A stretch of 64,000 nucleotides of DNA from Nonomuraea spiralis (lineage in GTDB: Bacteria; Actinomycetota; Actinomycetes; Streptosporangiales; Streptosporangiaceae). Made by a program: the position numbers and the translations under genes. This document shows positions 1-8,600 of the stretch, piece after piece. The notes under the pieces are model-generated. The model was not told the DNA's origin, ran no database searches, and saw only the letters and a list, made by a program, of their open reading frames with translations. The DNA is taken from positions 248,001 to 312,000 of the forward strand of contig NZ_BMRC01000008.1 in assembly GCF_014648435.1 (NCBI RefSeq), read 5' to 3'. How positions within the stretch are numbered: the stretch's first letter is position 1; each line of letters begins with the position of its first letter.

Positions 1-740
1 CGATTCAATCGGTCGAGCGGGCCGCCGCGATCCTGCGGCTGCTCGCCTCCGGTCCCCGCCAGCTCGGCGTGGCCGAGCTGGCCAGGGCGCTGGGCCTGCC
101 CAAGGGCACCCTCCACGGCATCCTGCGCACGCTGGTCCGCGTCGGCTTCGTCGAGCAGGACGCGGCGACCGGCAAGTACCGGCTCGGGGCCACACTGCTC
201 CACCTGGGCAGCAGCTACCTCGACGTCAACGAGCTGCGCACCCGCTCGATCAACTGGGCCGACGCCCTGGCCGGGCGGAGCAGGGAGAGCGCCTGGATCG
301 GCACCCTGCACGAGGGCCACGTGCTGGTCATCCATCACGTGTTCCGCCCGGACGACAGCATGCAGACCCTCCAGGTGGGCACCTACCTGCCGACGCACGC
401 CAGCGCGCTCGGCAAGGTGCTGCTCGCCTACGACCCCTACGGCGAGTCGCTCGCGCCGCCGCTGACCGCCTACACCGACCGGACGCTGGTCGACGCCGCC
501 AAGCTGGAGGAGGACCTGGAGCAGGTCCGCACGCGGGGGTGGGCGGCCGAGATGGAGGAGCTGACCGAGGGCGAGGTCGCCATCGCGGCCCCGATCAAGG
601 ACCCGCGCGGCATCGTCGTCGGGGCCATCGGCATCCGCGGCGCGGTCGAACGACTGACCGCCGGCGGGGCCCTGACCATGGAGTACGTCTCCTACGTCCG
701 CGACGCCGCCCGCGCGATCAGCCGGGATCTGGCCAGGTGA
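1..740 (+). CDS. gylR: IclR-family glycerol operon regulator (GylR-like), 5' end missing
   Basis: DNA-binding regulator of the IclR family, cut by the window edge: the frame is open from base 3 and the first visible residues (IQSVERAAAILRLLA) already lie in the winged helix-turn-helix, so only the extreme N-terminus is missing. The HTH recognition part (LPKGTLHGILRTL) is followed by the IclR effector domain (HASALGKVLLAYDP and GEVAIAAPI blocks) to the stop at 740. It lies 86 bp upstream of glpK-glpD on the same strand, the arrangement known for Streptomyces GylR, which represses glycerol genes until glycerol-3-phosphate is present. No glpF is visible in the window between the regulator and glpK. 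GTG at 69 is internal and not a start. Family assignment is firm; the glycerol role comes from context. Confidence 0.88.
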   Translation, partial: IQSVERAAAILRLLASGPRQLGVAELARALGLPKGTLHGILRTLVRVGFVEQDAATGKYRLGATLLHLGSSYLDVNELRTRSINWADALAGRSRESAWIGTLHEGHVLVIHHVFRPDDSMQTLQVGTYLPTHASALGKVLLAYDPYGESLAPPLTAYTDRTLVDAAKLEEDLEQVRTRGWAAEMEELTEGEVAIAAPIKDPRGIVVGAIGIRGAVERLTAGGALTMEYVSYVRDAARAISRDLAR

Positions 741-785
741 ACCGGTTGAACAACACCGGGGCGAACACGTACCATCGCTCACATC

Positions 786-802
786 GTTCGACAATGTCGA
801 AC
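786..802. promoter_or_regulatory. Candidate GylR/IclR operator in front of glpK
   Basis: Perfect inverted repeat GTTCGAC-AAT-GTCGAAC (7-bp arms, 3-bp spacer) in the regulator-glpK gap, 24 bp before the glpK start codon. Short A/T-centred inverted repeats next to the regulated promoter fit IclR-family operators. Binding by the adjacent regulator is inferred. Confidence 0.65.
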
Positions 803-826
803 CCCGACTCTCAAGCGAGGAACCTC

Positions 827-2284
827 GTGCCTCGACCGCACTACATCGCAGCCATTGACCAGGGCACCACGTCCAGCCGGTGCATCGTCTTCGACCAGGC
901 CGGCAACATCGTCACCGTCGCCCAGCGGGAGCACCGCCAGATCTTCCCCAAGCCGGGCTGGGTCGAGCACGACGCCGCGGAGATCTGGCAGGCCGTCCAG
1001 ACCGTCATGGCCGAGGCCACCGAGGGGCTCGACATCGCCGCGCTGGGCATCACCAACCAGCGCGAGACCACCGTCCTGTGGGACCGGGAGACCGGGCGTC
1101 CCGTCTGCCCCGCGATCGTGTGGCAGGACACCCGAACCGACGCGCTCACCCGTACGCTGGCCGAGCACGAGGGGCTGTTCAAGGAGCGGGCGGGGCTGCC
1201 GCTGACCACGTACTTCTCCGGGCCGAAGATCCGCTGGCTGCTCGACGCGTACGAGCTGCGGGAGCGGGCCGAGCGCGGCGAGGTGCTGTTCGGCACCATG
1301 GACAGCTGGCTGCTGTGGAACCTGACCGGCCGCCACCTGACCGACGTGACCAACGCCAGCCGCACGATGCTGATGAACATCCACACGCTGAGCTGGGACG
1401 ACGACCTGCTCGCCGCCCTCGGCGTGCCGCGCGCGATGTTGCCGGAGATCCGCCCGTCGGCCGAGGTCTACGGCCACACCGCGGCCGGTGTGCCGGTGGC
1501 CTCCGCGCTCGGCGACCAGCAGGCGGCGCTGTTCGGCCAGACCTGCTTCGAACCCGGCGAGACCAAGAGCACCTACGGCTCGGGCAGCTTCCTGCTGATG
1601 AACACCGGCCAGGAGCCCGTCGTCTCCCGGCACGGCCTGCTCACCACCGTCGGCTACCAGATCGGCGACGGTCCGGCCACGTACGCGCTCGAAGGCGCGA
1701 TCGCCGTGACCGGCTCGCTGGTGCAGTGGCTGCGCGACAACCTGGGCCTGATCTCCAGCGCCGCCGAGATCGAGACGCTGGCCAAGAGCGTCGACGACAA
1801 CGGCGGCTGCTACTTCGTCCCGGCGTTCTCGGGGCTGTTCGCGCCCCACTGGCGTTCCGACGCCCGCGGTGTGATCGCCGGTCTGACCGGATTCGTCACC
1901 AAGGGCCACATCGCGCGGGCCGTCCTGGAGGCCACCGCCTGGCAGACCCGCGAGGTCGTCGACGCGATGAACGCCGACTCGGGGCTCGACCTGACCACGC
2001 TGCGCGCCGACGGCGGCATGACGGCCGACAACCTGCTCATGCAGACGCTGGCCGACGTACTGGCCGTCCCGGTGATCAGGCCGATGGTCGCCGAGACCAC
2101 CGCGCTCGGCGCCGCGTACGCCGCCGGCCTGGCCACCGGTTACTGGCCCGACCTCGACAGCCTGCGCGCCAACTGGCACAAGGCGTCGGAGTGGCGGCCG
2201 GAGATCGACGATCAGGTCCGCGCGCGGGAGTACCGCAATTGGAAGAAGGCCGTGGCCCGCACCCTTGACTGGGTCGAACAGTAG
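827..2284 (+). CDS. glpK: Glycerol kinase
   Basis: ATP-dependent phosphorylation of glycerol to glycerol-3-phosphate in the cytoplasm; FGGY carbohydrate kinase of 485 aa, the normal family length. Visible marks are the N-terminal phosphate-binding DQGTTSSR, the central GDQQAALFGQ segment, and the C-terminal ATP-site block GGMTADNLLMQ with TTALGAAYAAGLA. I chose GTG at 827 because GAGG sits 6 nt upstream and the protein then begins VPRPHYIAAIDQGT as expected; the same frame is open far upstream into the regulator gene, but that extension is not conserved and would cover the operator. First gene of a two-gene glycerol operon with glpD (15 bp apart), probably controlled by the upstream IclR protein. 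Confidence 0.96.
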   Translation: MPRPHYIAAIDQGTTSSRCIVFDQAGNIVTVAQREHRQIFPKPGWVEHDAAEIWQAVQTVMAEATEGLDIAALGITNQRETTVLWDRETGRPVCPAIVWQDTRTDALTRTLAEHEGLFKERAGLPLTTYFSGPKIRWLLDAYELRERAERGEVLFGTMDSWLLWNLTGRHLTDVTNASRTMLMNIHTLSWDDDLLAALGVPRAMLPEIRPSAEVYGHTAAGVPVASALGDQQAALFGQTCFEPGETKSTYGSGSFLLMNTGQEPVVSRHGLLTTVGYQIGDGPATYALEGAIAVTGSLVQWLRDNLGLISSAAEIETLAKSVDDNGGCYFVPAFSGLFAPHWRSDARGVIAGLTGFVTKGHIARAVLEATAWQTREVVDAMNADSGLDLTTLRADGGMTADNLLMQTLADVLAVPVIRPMVAETTALGAAYAAGLATGYWPDLDSLRANWHKASEWRPEIDDQVRAREYRNWKKAVARTLDWVEQ

Positions 2285-2299
2285 GACTGGAGCACGTTC

Positions 2300-3850
2300 A
2301 TGAACATCGCCATCGGCGCCGACCGGTCCGAGATCCGAGACGAACTCTCCCGCGCCACCTACGACCTGCTGGTGATCGGCGGCGGCATCCTCGGCACATC
2401 CGTCACCTGGATGGCCGCGCAGGCCGGGCTGCGGGTGGCGATGGTCGAGGCGGGCGACTTCGCCGGGGCCACCTCCAGCGCGTCGTCCAAGCTGGTCCAC
2501 GGCGGCCTGCGCTACCTGCAGACCGGCAACGTCAAGCTGGTCGCCGAGAACCATCGCGAACGCCGTGCCCTGGCCGCCGACATCGCGCCCCACCTGGTCA
2601 AACCGCTCACCTTCCTGGTGCCGATCTACAAGGGCGGCCCGCACGGCGCGGCCAAGCTCGGCGCCGGCGTCTTCCTGTACTCGGCGCTGTCGGTGTTCGG
2701 CGACGGCATGGGCAAGGTCATCACGCCCCACCAGGCCATGGCCCGCGTCCCCGCGCTGCGCAGCGAGGGCCTGCGCGCCGCCGCCGTCTACGGCGACCAC
2801 CAGATGAACGACAGCCGCGTCGCCGTCATGACCGTCCGGGCCGCCGTGGACGCGGGCGCGGTCGTGCTCAACCACGCCGAGGTCGTCGGGCTGCGCAAGA
2901 CGGGCGCCAACGTGACGGGCGCCGAACTGCGCGACCGCCTCGACGGCACCGAGTTCGGCGTGGACGCCCGGCTGGTGCTCAACGCCACCGGCCCCTGGGT
3001 GGACCACCTGCGGCGGATGGAGGACCCGAACGCCGCGCCGAGCATCCGCCTGTCCAAGGGCGCCCACCTGGTCATGCGCCGCCACGAACCGTGGAAGGCC
3101 GCGCTCACCACGCCCATCGACAAGTACCGCGTGTCCTTCGCCATCCCGTGGGAGGACCACCTGCTGCTCGGCACCACCGACGAGGCGTACGAGGGCGACC
3201 CGGCCGCCGTACGCGCCACCGACGCCGACATCACCCAGATCCTGGACGAGGCCGGCCACGCCGTACGCGACTCCCAGTTGCGCCGCGAGGACATCACCTA
3301 CGCCTTCGCCGGGCTGCGCGTGCTCCCCGGCGGCCCCGGCGGGGTGGCCTCCGCCAAGCGGGAGACCGTGGTGACCAGGGGCTCGGGCGGCATGTTGTCG
3401 GTCGCGGGCGGCAAGTGGACGACCTACCGGCACATCGGCAAGCACGTCCTGGAGACTCTGGCCCGCCTGCCCGGCAGGCCGCTCGGCGACGACCTGGCCG
3501 CCATCCTGCCCGCCGTACCGCTGCCCGGCCTGGCCAGCCCGGACGCCGTCGCCATGCGCCTGTGGACCGAACGCGAGCCGGGCGCCCGCATGGACCCGCT
3601 GGTCGCCCGCAACCTGGCCACCCACTACGGCACGATCGCCTTCGACGTGGCCCGGCTCATCCGCGACGATCCCGCGCTCGGCGAGCGCATCCACCCGGAC
3701 GGTCCCGACATCTGGGCCCAGGCCGTCTACGCCCGCGACCACGAGTGGGCGGCCACCGTGGACGACGTCGTCCGCCGCCGTACGACGCTCACAGTGCGCG
3801 GCCTCGACACGCCCGACGTCCGCACCCGGATCGAGCGGCTCCTGGGCTGA
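2300..3850 (+). CDS. glpD: Glycerol-3-phosphate dehydrogenase (FAD-dependent, aerobic)
   Basis: Oxidises glycerol-3-phosphate to dihydroxyacetone phosphate, passing electrons to the membrane quinone pool. The 516-aa protein starts with a Rossmann FAD motif GGGILG at residues 27-32, then the family block ASSKLVHGGLRYLQ, and ends with the GlpD C-terminal helical domain. ATG at 2300 has GGAG 7 nt upstream. It follows glpK by 15 bp, so the two products act in sequence and are probably co-transcribed; a 13-bp stem-loop closes the operon downstream. Nothing is truncated. Confidence 0.96.
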   Translation: MNIAIGADRSEIRDELSRATYDLLVIGGGILGTSVTWMAAQAGLRVAMVEAGDFAGATSSASSKLVHGGLRYLQTGNVKLVAENHRERRALAADIAPHLVKPLTFLVPIYKGGPHGAAKLGAGVFLYSALSVFGDGMGKVITPHQAMARVPALRSEGLRAAAVYGDHQMNDSRVAVMTVRAAVDAGAVVLNHAEVVGLRKTGANVTGAELRDRLDGTEFGVDARLVLNATGPWVDHLRRMEDPNAAPSIRLSKGAHLVMRRHEPWKAALTTPIDKYRVSFAIPWEDHLLLGTTDEAYEGDPAAVRATDADITQILDEAGHAVRDSQLRREDITYAFAGLRVLPGGPGGVASAKRETVVTRGSGGMLSVAGGKWTTYRHIGKHVLETLARLPGRPLGDDLAAILPAVPLPGLASPDAVAMRLWTEREPGARMDPLVARNLATHYGTIAFDVARLIRDDPALGERIHPDGPDIWAQAVYARDHEWAATVDDVVRRRTTLTVRGLDTPDVRTRIERLLG

Positions 3851-3913
3851 CCGCGCCCTCCTGGATTCCACGGGTTCAGAACGGCTGAGATCGGGAATCC
3901 GCACGGTCGCATT

Positions 3914-3944
3914 CCGCCGCCTCCGGGCCATCCGGAGGCGGCGG
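3914..3944 (+). terminator. Stem-loop terminator after glpD
   Basis: Perfect 13-bp stem CCGCCGCCTCCGG / CCGGAGGCGGCGG with a 5-nt GCCAT loop, 63 bp after the glpD stop. There is no T-tract, which is usual for actinomycete terminators. It ends 19 bp before the next start codon. Confidence 0.75.
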
Positions 3945-3963
3945 CCCCTATGGAGGTGACGAC

Positions 3964-4908
3964 TTGTCCGCCGATTCCCGGCTGCACATCGCGATGGTGA
4001 CCCCGCCGAAGCTGGAACGCTCCTACGGGGGCGTCAGGGTCATGATGACCGACCTCGCGCGTTCCCTGCTCAGGCTGGGCCACCGGGTCACCTTGATCGG
4101 CGCCGACCGGCCGGTGCCGGAGGACGCGGACGTCGTGCACGACCACTCGTCGGCGGGCGTCGTCCTGGACCCGCGCTTCCCGACGGTGGCGACCGTGCAC
4201 GGCCCGGCCACCGGCGAACCGGCCCGGTGCCACCGCCCGCTCGGCGACGCCGTCGGCCTGGTGTCCACCTCCACCTTCCAGCGGATGCGGGCCCCGGAGC
4301 TCAACTGGCTGGGTACCGTGCACAACGGCGTGGACCTGAAGAGTTTCCCCTTCCGCGAGCGCAAGCAGGAGTACGTGCTCTTCCTCGGCAGGTTCAGCCC
4401 CGGCAAGGGCGCCCACCTGGCCATCGACGCCGCGCGCGCCGCCGGACGGCGCATCCTGCTCGCCGGCAGGCTGACCGGACCCGCCGATCACGCCTACTTC
4501 GACGCCCACGTCAGGCCCCGGCTCGGCGACGACGCCGTCTTCGTCGGCGAGGCGGGCGGCGTACGCAAGCGCGAGCTGCTGGCGAACGCCCACTGCCTGC
4601 TCTTCCCCAGCCTGCGGGAGGAGTCCTTCGGGATGGTCATGATCGAGGCCATGGCGAGCGGCACCCCCGTGGTCGCGCTGCGCGGCGGCGCCGTGCCCGA
4701 GATCGTCGCGGACGGCGTCACCGGCTACGTCTGCGCCGACCCCGCCGACCTGCCCGAGGCTGTCGAGGCCGTGGGCGGCCTGCATCCGGCCGACTGCCGC
4801 ATGCACGTCAAGCGCGACTTCGACGCGCTCGGCATGGCCATGGGCTACGAGAAGATCTACGAGCTGAGCATGCGCGACCGGCGTCCGGCGCCGTTCGCGG
4901 CCGCCTGA
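3964..4908 (+). CDS. GT4-family (GT-B) glycosyltransferase
   Basis: Retaining GT-B glycosyltransferase of 314 aa, somewhat short for GT4. The N-terminal acceptor lobe begins with MVTPP...YGGVRVMMTDLA; the donor lobe carries LFLGRFSPGKGAHLAIDA (about 139-156) and the EX7E signature with Glu220 and Glu228 in LREESFGMVMIEAMASGTPVV. The TTG start is supported by GGAGGTGA 4 nt upstream; no in-frame ATG is close. It is separated from glpD by a terminator and stands alone, so the acceptor and product (glycolipid, glycan or small metabolite) cannot be deduced. No signal peptide or membrane segment is visible. Confidence 0.85.
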   Translation: MSADSRLHIAMVTPPKLERSYGGVRVMMTDLARSLLRLGHRVTLIGADRPVPEDADVVHDHSSAGVVLDPRFPTVATVHGPATGEPARCHRPLGDAVGLVSTSTFQRMRAPELNWLGTVHNGVDLKSFPFRERKQEYVLFLGRFSPGKGAHLAIDAARAAGRRILLAGRLTGPADHAYFDAHVRPRLGDDAVFVGEAGGVRKRELLANAHCLLFPSLREESFGMVMIEAMASGTPVVALRGGAVPEIVADGVTGYVCADPADLPEAVEAVGGLHPADCRMHVKRDFDALGMAMGYEKIYELSMRDRRPAPFAAA

Positions 4909-4978
4909 CCTGCTTCTACGGCGCGGCGGATCACCGCCGTACGGGGTGTCGGCCGCGTACCGGGGGAAGAGGGTAGGC

Positions 4979-5464
4979 ATGCGCACTGCCATGAACGAGG
5001 CTCTGATCAGGCATTTCACCGACCTGCGCGACGGCGTCCACGGCGGCGTCACCGCGCGGGAGGACAAGGAACGCCTGTTCGCCACGGCGGTCGAACTGCT
5101 GGACCCGGTGGCACGGGCGACGCTGGACGAGTTCAACGCCGACCTGCTCCTCGGCACGGGGCAGGTGGTGGCCAGCGGGCTCACCAGGTCTCAGGAGGGC
5201 GGGCTCAACGCCATGTGGTCGCTCACGTGGCCGGAGCAGCGCGACAAGGACATCCTGCCGATCGCGATCGTGGCCCATTACGGCGCCGACTTCCACCACC
5301 CGCACCTGCGCGGCAACACGGTGGGCGACTGGCCGCTGAACGTCTTCGACCACTCCGACGCGGCGGGCCAGCTCACCACCCTGCGCGCCATCGCCGCCGC
5401 CGACGCCCACAACCTCGTCTTCCAGGAGAGCTACCGCCTGATCCCCGCCGTCACCCACGCGTAA
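4979..5464 (+). CDS. Conserved hypothetical protein, about 161 aa
   Basis: I do not recognise the family. The 161-aa product is soluble-looking, with an N-terminal helical half (MNEALIRHFTDLRDGVHGG) and a C-terminal half rich in His, Asp and aromatics (AHYGADFHHPHLRG and NVFDHSD). No signal peptide or membrane segment. ATG 4979 is chosen because a purine-rich GAAGAGGG lies about 5 nt before it; ATG 4991 and an upstream GTG 4946 are possible. Codon bias (strong G/C at third positions) supports a real gene. It follows the GT4 gene by 70 bp and ends against a strong bidirectional hairpin. Confidence 0.7.
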   Translation: MRTAMNEALIRHFTDLRDGVHGGVTAREDKERLFATAVELLDPVARATLDEFNADLLLGTGQVVASGLTRSQEGGLNAMWSLTWPEQRDKDILPIAIVAHYGADFHHPHLRGNTVGDWPLNVFDHSDAAGQLTTLRAIAAADAHNLVFQESYRLIPAVTHA

Positions 5465-5521
5465 GAGCCTCCGCAGGCGGCGCCCTGCGGGCCGTCCGGA
5501 TGGTCGCAGGATCTGCGGCGG

Positions 5522-5552
5522 AAGAGGGCCGGACCAGCGGCTCGGCCCTCTT
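5522..5552. terminator. Bidirectional terminator between convergent genes
   Basis: Perfect 10-bp stem AAGAGGGCCG / CGGCCCTCTT with an 11-nt loop, located between the stop of the 161-aa gene and the stop of the malic enzyme gene, which point at each other. Confidence 0.75.
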
Positions 5553-5556
5553 GTGA

Positions 5557-6966
5557 TCACGCCTCGGTGAAACCTCGGGCACGGCCGCCGGCGGACTCGC
5601 GGACCGCGGCCGCCACCGCCGTCGCCACGTCGGGGTGGAAGACGCTCGGGACGATGTAGTTGGGCCCCAGTTCCTCCGGCGTGACCACCGCGGCCAGCGC
5701 GCCCGCGGCGGCCAGCAACATCTCCTGCGTCACCCCGCCGGCCTGCGCGTCGAGCAGCCCCCGGAACACCCCGGGGAAGGCCAGCACGTTGTTGATCTGG
5801 TTGGGGTAGTCGGAGCGCCCGGTCGCCACCACGGCGGCGTGCTCGCGGGCGTCGTCGGGCGACACCTCGGGCTCGGGGTTGGCCAGCGCGAACACCACCG
5901 CGTCCTTGGCCATCGTGGCGATGTCGTCGCCGGTCAGGATGCCCGGCGCGGACACCCCGACGAACACGTCGGCGTCCTTGACCGCGCCCCGCAGGTCGCC
6001 GGCGTAGCCCTCGGCGTTGGTGTGGTCGGCGATCCAGCGCAGCGACTCGTCGAGGTCGTCGCGGCCCTTGTGGACGGCGCCCAGGTAGTCGCAGACGACC
6101 ACGTTGCGCGCGCCCGCGGCCAGCAGCAGCCGCAGCACCGCGTTCCCGGCCGCGCCCGCGCCGGCCATCGTGATCTTGACGTTCTCGATGGACTTGTTCA
6201 CCACGCGCAGCGCGTTGGTCAGCGCCGCCAGCACGCAGATCGCCGTGCCGTGCTGGTCGTCGTGGAAGACCGGGATGTCCAGCAGCTCGCGCAGCCGGCG
6301 CTCGACCTCGAAGCAGCGCGGCGCGCCGATGTCCTCCAGGTTGATGCCGCCGAACCCGGGCGCGATCACCTGCACCGTGCGGACGATCTCGTCGACGTCC
6401 TGGGTGTCGAGGCAGATCGGCCAGGCGTCGATGCCCGCGAACCGCTTGAACAGCGCCGCCTTGCCCTCCATGACCGGCAGCGCGGCCTCCGGCCCGATGT
6501 TGCCCAGCCCGAGGACGGCGGACCCGTCGGTGACCACGGCCACCGTGTTCCGCTTGATCGTCAGGCGGCGGGCGTCCTCCTTGTTCCTGGCGATGGCCAT
6601 CGACACGCGCGCCACACCCGGGGTGTAGGCCATGGACAGCTCGTCGCGGTTGCGCAGCGGCACCTTCGACTTCATCTCGATCTTGCCGCCGAGGTGCATG
6701 AGGAACGTGCGGTCGGACACCTTGTGGATGACGACGCCCTCGACGGCCTCGAGCTGGTCGACGATGGCCTGGGCGTGGTCGGTGTCGCGGGCGGCGCAGG
6801 TGACGTCGATGCGGAGCTTCTCGTGGCCCGCATTGGTGACGTCGAGGGCGGTCACCACGCCCCCGGCCGACTCTACGGCGTGGGTGAGCTGGCTGACGGC
6901 CTTGCCGCCCGCAGGCACCTCAAGACGCACGGTGATGGAGTACGACACACTCGGAACGGTGGCCAC
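5557..6966 (-). CDS. Malic enzyme with N-terminal ACT-like domain
   Basis: Oxidative decarboxylation of malate to pyruvate; 469 aa. Residues 1-75 form an ACT-like regulatory domain (VSYSITVRLEVP...GHEKLRIDVTC). The malic N-domain follows (YTPGVARV, the catalytic-Lys region IKRNTVAVVTDGSAVLGLGNIG, metal site FHDDQHGTAI) and then the dinucleotide domain GAGAAG, with Asp at the end of beta-2 (VVVCDYLG), which suggests NAD rather than NADP. Start GTG 6966 is chosen over the longer TTG frame because AAGGAG lies 8 nt upstream and the protein then begins VATVPSVSYS, like its Streptomyces relatives. First gene of a minus-strand block; the gene upstream, the kinase-like protein, is 56 bp away. Confidence 0.93.
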   Translation of the reverse strand: MATVPSVSYSITVRLEVPAGGKAVSQLTHAVESAGGVVTALDVTNAGHEKLRIDVTCAARDTDHAQAIVDQLEAVEGVVIHKVSDRTFLMHLGGKIEMKSKVPLRNRDELSMAYTPGVARVSMAIARNKEDARRLTIKRNTVAVVTDGSAVLGLGNIGPEAALPVMEGKAALFKRFAGIDAWPICLDTQDVDEIVRTVQVIAPGFGGINLEDIGAPRCFEVERRLRELLDIPVFHDDQHGTAICVLAALTNALRVVNKSIENVKITMAGAGAAGNAVLRLLLAAGARNVVVCDYLGAVHKGRDDLDESLRWIADHTNAEGYAGDLRGAVKDADVFVGVSAPGILTGDDIATMAKDAVVFALANPEPEVSPDDAREHAAVVATGRSDYPNQINNVLAFPGVFRGLLDAQAGGVTQEMLLAAAGALAAVVTPEELGPNYIVPSVFHPDVATAVAAAVRESAGGRARGFTEA

Positions 6967-7022
6967 GTCAATCGCTCCTTCGGGACTGACCAAGAAGTCA
7001 TCCCAGGATAGGGGGCTTCAGG

Positions 7023-7652
7023 TCAATCCAGTGCCGCCGCGGCCATGACGATCAGGTCGACACAGGCCGGGACCGGGATGGTGGTGCTGTCGAGCACGAG
7101 ATGATAGTGGCACGGATCGCCCGGATCCGCGCGGTAGAAGTGGCGTACGTAGGCCGTCCTGGCCCGGTCGTTGTCCTCGATGACGGCCCGCGCCTCCCGC
7201 TCGCTCATCTCGCCGAGCGTGGCCGTCTGCCGGATCCGGCGCTTGAGCGGCCCGTCCAGCCGGACGTGCAGCGCGCCGGGCTGGTCGGCCAGCACCAGAG
7301 CCCCTGCCCGGCCCAGGAAAACCCCTCCCTGGGCGAGGGCCATCTCCTTCATCATCCGTTCGGTACGCCGGACGAACTCCTCGGGCGGCAGCGGCATCGC
7401 GCCGGGGACGTACATGTCGACGCCGCCGAACGTGACCGTAGGCAGCCGGATGGCGCCGGACAGCAGCCTGCCGAGGCCGTGTTCGGCACGGTCGTCGTGG
7501 GCCAGCGCCTCCTCCAGCGTGCAGCCGAGCTCCTGGGCGACGGCGCTGGGGATGGCACGGTCGACGAAGGGCACGCCAAGGCGCTCGGCGACGGCCGGGC
7601 CGATGTGGCTGCCGGCCGTGCCGTAGGCCGCGGAGATCGTGACGACCCGCAT
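7023..7652 (-). CDS. Cytidylate kinase-like protein
   Basis: 209 aa, member of the cytidylate-kinase-like family (AAA_33/Cytidylate_kin2 type). The N-terminus VVTISAAYGTAGSHIGPAVAERLGVPFVD has the strand-loop-helix and the AERLG...DR pattern of this group, with a relaxed P-loop (GTAGS) instead of GxxGxGKT; the lid-like Arg-rich stretch is PLKRRIRQTATLGEMSEREA. The substrate is unknown and phosphotransfer is not certain. It lies 9 bp downstream of the thioredoxin/TPR gene, so it is probably co-transcribed with it and the MarR gene. Confidence 0.8.
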   Translation of the reverse strand: MRVVTISAAYGTAGSHIGPAVAERLGVPFVDRAIPSAVAQELGCTLEEALAHDDRAEHGLGRLLSGAIRLPTVTFGGVDMYVPGAMPLPPEEFVRRTERMMKEMALAQGGVFLGRAGALVLADQPGALHVRLDGPLKRRIRQTATLGEMSEREARAVIEDNDRARTAYVRHFYRADPGDPCHYHLVLDSTTIPVPACVDLIVMAAAALD

Positions 7653-7661
7653 ACCTCCAGG

Positions 7662-8600
7662 TTAGAACAGGGCGCTCGCCAATGCTCTACGCGCTTTTGC
7701 CAAAGATGGGTCGTCTGACGGCAACGCGTCGAAAAGTCCGAGCAAGTGCTTTCTGGCCTTGTCACGGTCGTCGCCCGAGGTGCGCTTGACCACGGCCACG
7801 ACCCGCTCGAACGCCTCGTCCACCGCGCCGGAGAGCATCTCCAGGTCGGCGGCGAGAAGCTGCGCGTCGACGTCGGACGGGTCCTGCGCGCGCCGCTGCA
7901 CGTCGGCCGGGTCGACCTCGGAGGTGCGCTTGATCAGGCCGACGCCGGCCAGGCCCATCTTGGCGTCCTCGTCGCCCGGGATGCGGGCCAGCAGGCGCTG
8001 GTAGGCCGCCTCGGCCGCGTCGAGGTCACCGGCGTCGATGGCCTGCTCGGCGGCCACCAGGTCAGGGTCGGCGGGCGGCCCGGCGGGCGCCTCCTCCCCC
8101 TCCTCGGCCGCGGCCGGCCGGGCGTCGGGGTTGGCCTGGTAGAACTGCTCGACCGCGCCCATGAGCTCGTCGAGCCAGCGGCGCACCTCCTGCTCGGGCA
8201 GCACCTGCTGGAAGCCGGTGACGGCCTGCCCCTGGAAGATGGCCAGCACGGTCGGCACGGCCTGCACCCGCAGCGCCTGCGCGATCTGGGGGCTGGTGTC
8301 GACGTTGACCTTGGCCAGGACGGCTCTGCCGCCCATGTCGCCGACCACCTTCTCCAGCACGGGGCTGAGCTGGGCGCTGCCGGGCGCCCTCGGCGACCAC
8401 AGGTCGAGCACGACCGGCACGGTCATCGAACGGTCGATGACGTCCGTCGTGAAGGTCTCCTCGGTCACGTCGACGACCGAGGCCGACGGGGCCCCCTGAG
8501 GACCGGCGGCCTCCCGCCGGGCCTGGGCATCCAGTGCCTGTTTGCGCGCGCCCAGGTCCACAGCTCCGTAGAGTGACCCGGGCCTAGAGAAGTCCGCCAT
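7662..8600 (-). CDS. Thioredoxin-fold/TPR protein (CnoX/YbbN-like), no active-site cysteines
   Basis: 312 aa. Residues about 40-150 have a thioredoxin fold (VPVVLDLWSP...AVLAKVNVDTSPQIAQALRVQAVPTVLAIFQG); residues about 185-312 hold tetratricopeptide-type helices (DLDAAEAAYQRLLARIPGDEDAKMGLA). Where a thioredoxin has WCGPC the sequence is WSPRAPGS, so it cannot run dithiol chemistry. E. coli CnoX has the same fold order and acts as a holdase with GroEL and DnaK, so a chaperone-like role is the best inference. ATG 8600 overlaps the MarR gene end by 17 bp; in-frame ATG 8609 and GTG 8639 are alternative starts. Confidence 0.85.
   Translation of the reverse strand: MADFSRPGSLYGAVDLGARKQALDAQARREAAGPQGAPSASVVDVTEETFTTDVIDRSMTVPVVLDLWSPRAPGSAQLSPVLEKVVGDMGGRAVLAKVNVDTSPQIAQALRVQAVPTVLAIFQGQAVTGFQQVLPEQEVRRWLDELMGAVEQFYQANPDARPAAAEEGEEAPAGPPADPDLVAAEQAIDAGDLDAAEAAYQRLLARIPGDEDAKMGLAGVGLIKRTSEVDPADVQRRAQDPSDVDAQLLAADLEMLSGAVDEAFERVVAVVKRTSGDDRDKARKHLLGLFDALPSDDPSLAKARRALASALF

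Noticed and set aside
539..826. N-terminal extension of glpK into the IclR gene
   Set aside because: The extension is Arg-rich, overlaps the end of the regulator gene and the operator, and a good ribosome site precedes GTG 827.
779..3931. Very long open frame (1050 codons) on the minus strand across glpK and glpD
   Set aside because: It is antisense to two certain genes, has Arg/Gly/His-rich composition without any motif, and arises because GC-rich coding DNA lacks stop codons in other frames.
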